Assembly (NCBI GenBank): GCA_047975005.1
Contig: JBKECW010000054.1
Span: forward strand, 1-45,754
DNA length: 45,754 nt
Reading direction: 5' to 3'
Origin: JBKEAJ01 sp047975005
GTDB lineage: Bacteria > Bacteroidota > Bacteroidia > Bacteroidales > Prolixibacteraceae
The notes beneath the pieces were generated by a model. It ran no database searches. It was given only the letters and a program-made list of their open reading frames with translations, and was not told the DNA's origin. This document shows, piece by piece, positions 23,454 through 32,100 of this stretch (its first letter is position 1; each line of letters starts with the position of its first letter). The position numbers and the translations under genes were made by a program.

Positions 23454-24758
23454 ATGAAGCATATAAAATATGTAAGCCCACAGGAGGCTGTAAAGGTTGT
23501 CAAATCGGGCGACCGTGTACATTTACACGGCGTTGCCTGCTCGTCGAGAGAGTTGATCAATGCTCTAATTGAAAGAGGTAAGAACGGAGAGCTTAAAGAC
23601 ATAACTCTTCAGCACGTTCACACACAAGCACCTGCCGACTATGGATCGAAGGAGCTTGCCGGAGTGTTTAACACCGAACAGCTGTTTGTAGGCACAAACT
23701 TCAGAGGCCACACTCAGGCGGGTTACTCACAGTATATCCCTGCTTTTTTGTATGATACACAACGCTTGATACGACAAGGTGTACTAGCTCCCGACGTGGT
23801 GTTTTGTATGGTGTCTCCACCAGACCAGCACGGCTATGTGTCTTTGGGACTGAGTGTTATATGCACACTTGCAGCCATCGAGATGGGCAAAACCGTGATT
23901 GCAGCCGTCAATCCAAATATGCCTCGTACGCATGGAGATGCCTTAGTGCATGTGGACAACTTCGATATTTTCACTACTGATGAAAACCCTATTGCATCTG
24001 TTAAAAATTCTGCAATAGAGGATATCGACAGGAAAATTGGGAAATACGCGGCAGAACTGATAGAAGACGGGGCAACCCTACAACTCGGCATCGGCTCTAT
24101 TCCCAATGCGGTGCTGTCGAGCCTGACAAGCCACAAAAACCTTGGCCTGCATACGGAGATGTTTGTCCCCGGTCTACTCCATCTAATTGAGCTGGGGGTT
24201 ATCAACAACTCCATGAAGAAGAATGATGTTGGAAAGTCCATTGCAACTTTTATGATTGGACACGAAGAATTGTACCGTTTTGTGGACAACAACCCTGTTC
24301 TGCAAATGCGAGATGTGTCATACACCAACGATCCTCGCATTGTGGCACAAAATCCCAAAGCTACCTGTATAAATTCGGCAATAGAGATAGACCTGACAGG
24401 TCAAATTTGTGCCGACTCGATAGGGACAAAGCATCATTCGGGCGTGGGCGGGCAAATGGATTTTATGACCGGAGCAGCATGGAGTGATGGAGGCAAGCCC
24501 ATTATCGCCATGAGATCTACATCAAAAGACGGAGTCAGCAAAATATCGCCTACAATAAATATAGGAGGAGGAATAACAACGACTAGAGCCAATGTTCATT
24601 GGATAGTTACTGAGTATGGAGCAGTAAATCTTTTCGGGAGAACCATGCAGCAACGTGCAAAATTACTCACTTCGATAGCTCATCCCGACCACAGGGAAAG
24701 CCTTGAGAGAGCAGCTTTTGAGAGATTTGGTGAACATTATCTGAATATAAAAGTTTAA
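23454..24758 (+). CDS. Acetyl-CoA hydrolase/transferase family protein (acyl-CoA:acetate CoA-transferase)
   Basis: A 434-residue class I CoA-transferase likely to move CoA between acetate and a fermentation acid such as butyrate, propionate or 4-hydroxybutyrate. Visible motifs are LQLGIGSIPNAV (CoA binding), the catalytic Glu in LHTEMFVPG, and HSGVGGQMDFMTGAAWSDGG (oxyanion and CoA region). The start at ATG 23454 is chosen because upstream in-frame codons lie in repeat C2 and the promoter. The aldolase gene follows after 37 bp with no promoter seen, so the two may be cotranscribed. Hydrolase versus transferase activity cannot be separated by eye. Confidence 0.92.
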   Translation: MKHIKYVSPQEAVKVVKSGDRVHLHGVACSSRELINALIERGKNGELKDITLQHVHTQAPADYGSKELAGVFNTEQLFVGTNFRGHTQAGYSQYIPAFLYDTQRLIRQGVLAPDVVFCMVSPPDQHGYVSLGLSVICTLAAIEMGKTVIAAVNPNMPRTHGDALVHVDNFDIFTTDENPIASVKNSAIEDIDRKIGKYAAELIEDGATLQLGIGSIPNAVLSSLTSHKNLGLHTEMFVPGLLHLIELGVINNSMKKNDVGKSIATFMIGHEELYRFVDNNPVLQMRDVSYTNDPRIVAQNPKATCINSAIEIDLTGQICADSIGTKHHSGVGGQMDFMTGAAWSDGGKPIIAMRSTSKDGVSKISPTINIGGGITTTRANVHWIVTEYGAVNLFGRTMQQRAKLLTSIAHPDHRESLERAAFERFGEHYLNIKV

Positions 24759-24795
24759 TATAAGAACAAATTAGTTTATAAGTAAATTTAAAATT

Positions 24796-25875
24796 ATGTC
24801 TGAAAAAGTTTTTGACAAAGTAAAACCCGGAGTTATTACGGGTCGTGATTTACAAGAGGTATTTCGCATCGCAAACGAAAACGACTTTGCGATACCTGCC
24901 GTAAATGTAGTAGGTACCGATTCTATCAATGCAGTAATCGAGGCTGCCAAAGTGGTTAACTCTCCTGTTATCATACAACTATCCAACGGCGGAGCTCAGT
25001 TCTATGCCGGCAAAGGGTTGAAATTAGAAGGTCAAGGCACGCAAGTACTTGGTGCTATTTCTGCAGCAAAGCACGTACACACTGTAGCCGAAGCTTATGG
25101 TGTGGCTGTAATTCTTCACACTGACCATGCAGCAAAGAAGTTGCTTCCTTGGATTGACGGACTTCTTGACGCTAGCGAAAAGCACTATAAAGAAACCGGC
25201 AAACCACTTTTCTCGTCGCACATGCTAGACCTTTCGGAAGAGCCTCTAAAAGAGAACATTGAGATATGCAAGCAGTATCTTACTCGCATGGCAAAAATCG
25301 ATATGACCCTCGAAATAGAGCTTGGAATCACCGGTGGAGAGGAAGACGGCGTAGACAATTCTCATGTTGACAATTCTATGCTTTATACTCAACCTGAGGA
25401 AGTTTGCTATGCATACGAGGAGTTGATGAAGATTTCTCCAAACTTCACTATTGCAGCATCATTCGGCAACGTGCATGGTGTTTACAAGCCGGGTAATGTG
25501 GTGCTTAAGCCTACTATTTTGAGAGATTCACAGGCATATATCAAAGAAAAACTTGGCACAGGCGACCTTCCTGTAAACTTTGTATTCCACGGCGGCTCGG
25601 GTTCTTCTCAAAAGGACATCAGAGAGTCTATAGAGTATGGAGTTATCAAAATGAATATCGACACCGACACTCAGTGGGCAATGTGGGACGGCATACGCAA
25701 GTACGAAGCTGCAAACCGTGACTTTCTACAGGCACAAATCGGCAACCCCGAAGGAGCCGACAAGCCAAACAAGAAATTCTACGATCCTCGTGTGTGGCTT
25801 AGAAAAGGTGAAGAATCAATGATTGAGAGGCTTAAAGTAGCCTTCAACGATTTGAATTGTATCGACAGAAGCTAG
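24796..25875 (+). CDS. fbaA: Class II fructose-bisphosphate aldolase (class IIA, FbaA type)
   Basis: Cleaves fructose 1,6-bisphosphate to glyceraldehyde 3-phosphate and dihydroxyacetone phosphate in glycolysis and runs in reverse for gluconeogenesis. At 359 residues it has the zinc-binding HTDH near 110, the Glu-rich ELGITGGEEDGVDN, the second and third zinc His in SFGNVHGVY and FHGGSGSS, and the phosphate-binding MNIDTDTQWA. All match the E. coli FbaA-like class IIA subgroup. Three hairpin repeats follow the gene. Confidence 0.96.
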   Translation: MSEKVFDKVKPGVITGRDLQEVFRIANENDFAIPAVNVVGTDSINAVIEAAKVVNSPVIIQLSNGGAQFYAGKGLKLEGQGTQVLGAISAAKHVHTVAEAYGVAVILHTDHAAKKLLPWIDGLLDASEKHYKETGKPLFSSHMLDLSEEPLKENIEICKQYLTRMAKIDMTLEIELGITGGEEDGVDNSHVDNSMLYTQPEEVCYAYEELMKISPNFTIAASFGNVHGVYKPGNVVLKPTILRDSQAYIKEKLGTGDLPVNFVFHGGSGSSQKDIRESIEYGVIKMNIDTDTQWAMWDGIRKYEAANRDFLQAQIGNPEGADKPNKKFYDPRVWLRKGEESMIERLKVAFNDLNCIDRS

Positions 25876-25906
25876 TTGGTGCAGTAGTACACGAAACTAT
25901 AATAAA

Positions 25907-25938
25907 AATAAGGGCAGACCTGCGTGTCTGCCCTTATT
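25907..25938 (+). terminator. Terminator after the aldolase gene (first unit of the D array)
   Basis: AATAAGGGCAGAC, loop CTGCGT, GTCTGCCCTTATT gives a perfect 13-bp stem followed by eight T bases. An A-run on the other side makes it usable in both directions. Confidence 0.8.
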
Positions 25939-26138
25939 TTTTTTGCAGTATAGCTACCAATTTTAAAAGACCTCGGATAGTTATTAGTAAGGGCAGACCT
26001 GCGTGTCTGCCCTTATTTTTTTTTGCAGTATAGCTACCAATTTTAAAAAACCTCGGATAGTTATTAGCAGGGGCAGACCTGCGTGTCTGCCCTGCTATTA
26101 AAATCGGCTATTTTCATCGTAAAATCGTAACATCACAG
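25907..26138. repeat. Family D tandem array: three hairpin units, period 79-80 bp
   Basis: The hairpin core GGGCAGAC-CTGCGT-GTCTGCCC begins at 25912, 25991 and 26071. The spacers are nearly identical (GCAGTATAGCTACCAATTTT, then CCTCGGATAGTTATTAG). Units 1 and 2 have an outer stem of TAA/TTA; unit 3 has GCA/TGC with one bulged G, so both sides changed together. After unit 3 comes the ATTTTCATCGTAAAATCG stretch shared with D4. The array fills the 273-bp gap between the convergent aldolase and giant-protein genes, and unit 3 probably serves the minus-strand gene. Confidence 0.85.
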
Positions 26139-26148
26139 CATCGTAACA

Positions 26149-29100
26149 TTATTCTTTCGTAATTTCTATTGTCAGATTTGCGGTTTTACCTGCTCCTGCA
26201 CACTGATCATCCGGACCGGTAACATAAGGTATTGTTATAGTTACCTTGTCCAGAGTGTCATCTTCTCCTATCGCCGCAACCCAGAAGGCATTGGCATCAA
26301 ATACACCATTGACAATGAAATCATCCGGATCGATACTCAGCCCTGCCGGAGAGCTTACATCCCCCCAGCTTCCGCCTTGGCACACGTATGGCATCAGATT
26401 ATTTATATTGTAACCACCATCTTTTAAACTTTCCGCACATACTCTGATAGTTTTACTCTCAAATACAGCAGTACTTCCGTTGCTCACAGCATTGACATAT
26501 ATTCTAGCAAGATTAGAACCGGTGCAGAAACCAGGTTTCTCGTAGTAGTAATTCAATATTGTGGTGTTGTCTTTTTTCAGATTGTCTGTTGAGAAAACCC
26601 TCGGATCATCAACAAGATTACCTTTTGCATCAAGCACTTTGTAGGCTCCTATTTCTGCATACGGTAAGTATTCCAACAGATTTATAGTGTAGCTTTCTTC
26701 ATTAGACAGACACACCTCCATTGCTAAATCTGCCATTTTATGAGGAAGACAATCTGTGGTGATTATTATCCATGCACTATCTACACACGAGCTGTTTGCA
26801 GTGATGTAATACTTAATAGAGTCTTTGCCTACAAAGCCTAACAATGGCGTATACAACACACTGTCCTTGTCATCTAGCTCTGCACTACCTCCATGATTCG
26901 GTTGTCTGATGCTGTCAAGCTCAACAAGAGGTCTATAATGAATGCTATCCAAAGGGTAAACCCTGACAGGTTTGCCGTCGGAGATAGTAGCATAAAAGTT
27001 CTTTGCCACTCCACTAGGTATAATTGTTATGGCTACAACACCAGAAGTATCCGCATCACAAACACCGCTTTTAACTATGGCTTTATACTGATATTCAACA
27101 GATGCATTCGACGTATTATCCAAATTTGCAGTGATATAATTTTCCAGCCCTTTACCATCAGGACTTGCTGTTTCCCAGCTTGTTCCTCCGTCTGTTGACA
27201 CTATCCATTTATCAATATCTCCAACATAGTCTGTCAGTTCAAGGGTAGCTGTATTGCCGGCACAAACAATTGAACTTTTAGTACTTGCTAGTCCGCTATT
27301 AGTTGTGGGCGACACCCTTACCAACAGCTCATCAGTTGTATCGGCAGGACAACTACCCTCACCGTCACCACCACTTTGCACAATGGCTCTATACTTGTAG
27401 GTCTGCTGTGCTGTGCCGCTATTGGCGAGCTCATCAGCCGGAATATCTAAGTTACTGCCGTCTTTAGTGCCTGCTGCCGATACCCATTCTGTACCATTGA
27501 ATTTCTGCCAAGTAACAGTTCCGACAGATCCCGTCAGGCGCAAACTAGTAGGCTGTCCTGCGCATATAAGCGTATCCATCGGACTCGCCGTACCCAACTT
27601 GGTGCTTGGCCATACTCCAACAATATACTCATCGGTGTTTAAAGCTTCACATTCGCCACTTTTCACCACCGCCCTAACGGAATAATAAACACGTTTGTCG
27701 GTTTCAGTAAGTTTATTTGTAAGAATATATGCCGGTACAGTAGCAGTATCCTTACCCTCGCTTCTTGGCACAGTGGTCCAGTAAGTAGTCGAGAACTCTT
27801 TATACTGCCATTTCTCTACAGTTCCGGTATGACCCTCTACAAAAAAGGCTATATCCATACCTTCATTACACACCGTTGAGGCAGATGGAGATTTAACTAT
27901 TCCGGCATTTGTTCTGGGATTTACCACCACATCAGCTGTCGAACTTCTTTCCTCTCCACAATCTCCTTCGCCGGTTCCAATAACAGCTCTAAACGTATAT
28001 CTTTCGTTATCGCCGGTTACAGTCGACTTATTAACCAAAATAGTCGATGGTATGGTAATCCTTGTAAGACCTTCGCTACTTTCCACCTTCTTCCATTTTA
28101 GGAGACTGTTGTCATACACTTCCCATCTATCAACTAGTCCTATATGAGCATTCAATGACAGGACGACATCTTCGCCGTCGCAAACACTTGACTCAAAAGG
28201 AGAAGCTGTTCCCCCCACATTGTTAGGCATTACCTTTACGTCGACGGTGTCGCTATACACTATATCAGTGCATAAACCGCTCGACACTTTAGCTCTTACC
28301 TTGTAAGTTTTATCACCTATAGGCTCAGTGGCGGCGCTCAAATCATCGCTTGTCAATTGTATTCTGCTTTTGCCTTCACTAGATGTTATTTTACTCCAAT
28401 CCCAGCCCATTCCATATCCTTTGTCTAAATACAGCTCCCAATACTCAATGTTTCCTACATTGTTAGTAATAGTAAAATCTACGGATTCGCCATTACATAT
28501 CACATAGTCGCTGGCAGTAATCTGTCCGCCTTTTGTCTCGGGGTCAACAGCTATTTCTATTGGAGCAGAATATTTCTCTGAGCATACGCCATTATATACA
28601 CGGACTCTAAATTTGTATATCTTTTGTGTGGTTCCGGTGTTTTCGAGTGGACTTGTCGAAGCCACATTTGTGTTCCCTACGGGGCCATCTACCCAACCAC
28701 TACCTAAGTCCATTTCCCAGTCTATCGTACCTCGGAAGCCCTTAAGCTCAAGATACACTCGTTTGCCGGAGCAGACTGTAGTTTTTGAGGCTTCAATTCT
28801 TCCCGGTATCGCCTCAAAATCGACCTTTATCACCTGCGTGCTTGTTGTATCAGCCTTGCAATCGCCACTTTGCACTATTGCTCTAAACTCATATTCTTTC
28901 TGCTCGTTTGTTGAATTCTTGAGGTCTTCAGTATCAATCTTAAATTTGGCTGTATCTATCGACCCTGTTGCCGGCTTCCAGTTTGCATCGACAAGCTTCT
29001 CCCAACGAATTGTTCCTACGCTTCCGCTTAGGCTCAAAACGGCAGTTTGTCCCACACACAACAATTCTTTGCTGGCACTAATTGTCCCTGCCTTAGAATA

Positions 29101-32100
29101 TGGCAATACTACGACACTAGCCAGCTCCGAGTATGTTACTCCGCACCTATTGTCATCGGGATCCGGACCGGGAGTTGTTACGGCACGAACCATATAAGTT
29201 ATGGCTTCTGAGGTGTTATTAATCAGCATATCCGATGTAATCGTTAGGTTGTCTGTAGTATTTTCGATTTCCATCCAGGTGCTACCACCGTCGTTAGAAT
29301 ACTCCCAACGAGCAATAGATCCGGCATAATCAACGACAGTTCTCGTAAATTCTTCTCCACTACAGACAGTATCCATGTGGGGAGTGATTTCTCCTCCATC
29401 AGGAGAGGGATACACGTCTATTCTCACAGTGTCAGAATAAAGTTCTTCGCAGACACCATTCTTAACAAGAACGCGATAGAAGAAAGATTTAGTTGTAGAG
29501 CCCGGGTTGTGTAGCGACCTTGCTATAAGCGAGTCTGTTTGGGTAGAATATTCTGAGATTATCCACGGCGCCGTATCCGGGTTGTCTTCTGCAACCTCCC
29601 ATCTCAACACGTTACCCTCATAACTGCTTAGTTTTATCTTTGCAGCATCGTTGTTACACACGCCACTTTTGTCTGACCTCAGCTGACCACCTTTTGTTGG
29701 GTTGAACACACGAACCAATATTGTGTCCATCTCTATTTCGGCACACACACCATCTTCGTCCAAGTTGTTTCGTGCTTTGAAGTAGTAGAGTGCACTATAA
29801 GCAGAGGCAGGAAGTTCATAGTCAAGAGGGTTGCCACTACCTTCAGCCTCGTCTACTTTTGTTTCGCTGTTGTCTGGGTTTATCTGCCAAAGAGTATATG
29901 TAATTCCCACTTGGCTACTATTAGTTTCTATCCTTGCACCTTCGCCGACACAGGTCAGCACCGAGTCTTTGGTAAATAGTACAGTCCTGTCTATAGCAGC
30001 CGACAGAGAACCGCCGTCGACTATCCCGTCAGTGCCAACGGCATTATTGTTTTCATCGCCACCAGACGAGCCGTCGCCCCAACCATTGCTAATTAGGTTT
30101 GCATGAGCGTCTGCGCCAACACAATATTGGCTGGCACCGCCATGAAACTTCACGTTTGTTTTTGCGTTTCCGTCTTCCAGTTGTCTGTTCCAACCTATCA
30201 GTAGCGAGTCGTAGTTTGGCACTGATAGTTTTGCATTTTCAAACATACCTTCGGCATTTTCGAGGCTGGCAATTTCCCATTTCCCGATATCTTGGTCAAA
30301 TTTTGTTGCACCGTTAAACATGTTTGACATATCTTTTACATTACTGAAGTCAAGGTTGTCGAGATCTTGATTAAATGCAATAGCATCTTTAAACATCGAA
30401 CTCATGTTTTTAACACTATCAACATTCCAATTAGATATATCTAGGTCGAAAATAGAAGCCCCTTCAAACATCGAGCTCATGTTTACGACACTATCAACGT
30501 CCCAAGTTTTCATATTTTCGTCGCCTTTAAGCGTCGAGCATCCTTCAAACATTCCTTCCAAAGACCTCACACTATCTAGTATAGGCTTATCCTTTGTTCC
30601 AATATCCAGATTGCTACCTCCTGCAAATGTTCGTTCCATAGACTCCCATAACACTGTACCCCATTGTGTTACGGAGTCAAGTTGCTGAGAATTGGTTGTA
30701 GCTGTTCCATCGGTCGCATTGTCTACAATTTTAAATTCTGGGAAGCCTGTTTCTAGCACTCCGTCTCCATCAAGGTCAATATTTGCCAATACTTTTACTT
30801 GGTATGTGCCGGCGTTCTCAAAAGTGTGTGACACATCTAGCCCCGGCGATTTATAATCGATAGCGACGCCATCGCCCCAACTAACTGAGAAAGTATAAAA
30901 TTTATCGGGATTCGGGAATAGATTTACAGTGCCTCCGGCAGGTACAGTCCACTTCATAATAAAAGGTTCTCGGTCTGTACAAGGGCGAGCATAGCAAGGC
31001 TCTGAGTAACTGGGTTCGCATTCTTCGTCCCAGACATACGCTCTTATGTAAACTTGCTCTGTCAGATCCTTAAACAAGAATGTGTCGGCAGTACTTGCCA
31101 CTTCCGTAATGCCGGTTCTAAACTCAGGGTCGCTAGTGTACTCCCATTTCAAGACTTTGCCTTCGTAGTCAACAAGTCTAATTACATACTGGTTTTCGCC
31201 TGGGAAGAATCCGATATATGAAGGTTCTATTTTGCCGACCTTAGTAAGAGGTCCACCATCGACAATACCCGTTGTCGGGTCTGTATGGTCGAGAGCGTTC
31301 CCCCCTAACACACCGTCGCCCCAACCGTTGAGGATAAGTTGATCGCGGTTTGGCTCTGCACGACAATATCTACTTGCACCACCATGAAACTTAACCAAGT
31401 TGTTTTCTGTTTGCTCCTCCCATCCAATTAGCAGGTTGTCGTAGATAGGTGTTGGCAGCGAGTCGCCATAGAAAATACTATCGGCATTTGTTAGTTTTTT
31501 AATATCCCATTCGCTGATGTCTTGTTTAAATTCGGGAGCGTCTTTAAAGAGCTTGCTCATATCGGTAACGGTAGAAGTATTCCATTCGCCTATGACCTCG
31601 TTGGCAACAAGGCTTGAACATCCGTCGAACATTGATTTCATTGTTTTCACACTGTCTAGATCGGGCGTATCTTTAGCGATTAGGTCTAAATTTTTACAGC
31701 CGATAAATGCGTTTTCCATTGTAATCCAGTTTGGCGATCCCCACTGTCTAACAGATACAATACGGTCTTGAGTTACTGCATCGGCCTTGCTGAAGTCTAT
31801 TCTTGGAAATCCGGTTTCGTATATTCCATCTGGTTGCGGACCGTAAGGCCAGAGCGTCGATTTGGGTAGCTCGTCTCGAGCAGGCACTATTCTGACAGTA
31901 TATTTACCGGGCTTTGCGTATGTGTGTGAGTATGTAAGACCTTTTTGGTTGTTTCCAACACGCACGTAATTATTTTCGAACCCTACGTCACCCCAACAGA
32001 TATAGAAATCGTATTTTGCGGTATCTTCGGTTGGTATCGTAATAGTGGTATTTGGCTCGGTAATCAGCCACTGAGTGTGAAAGTGCTGGTCTAACGGAGG

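Noticed and set aside
25907..26098. Regularly spaced repeats resembling a small CRISPR array
   Set aside because: The spacers are nearly identical to each other, each repeat is a perfect hairpin with a T-run, and no cas gene is present. It is a tandem terminator-like repeat.
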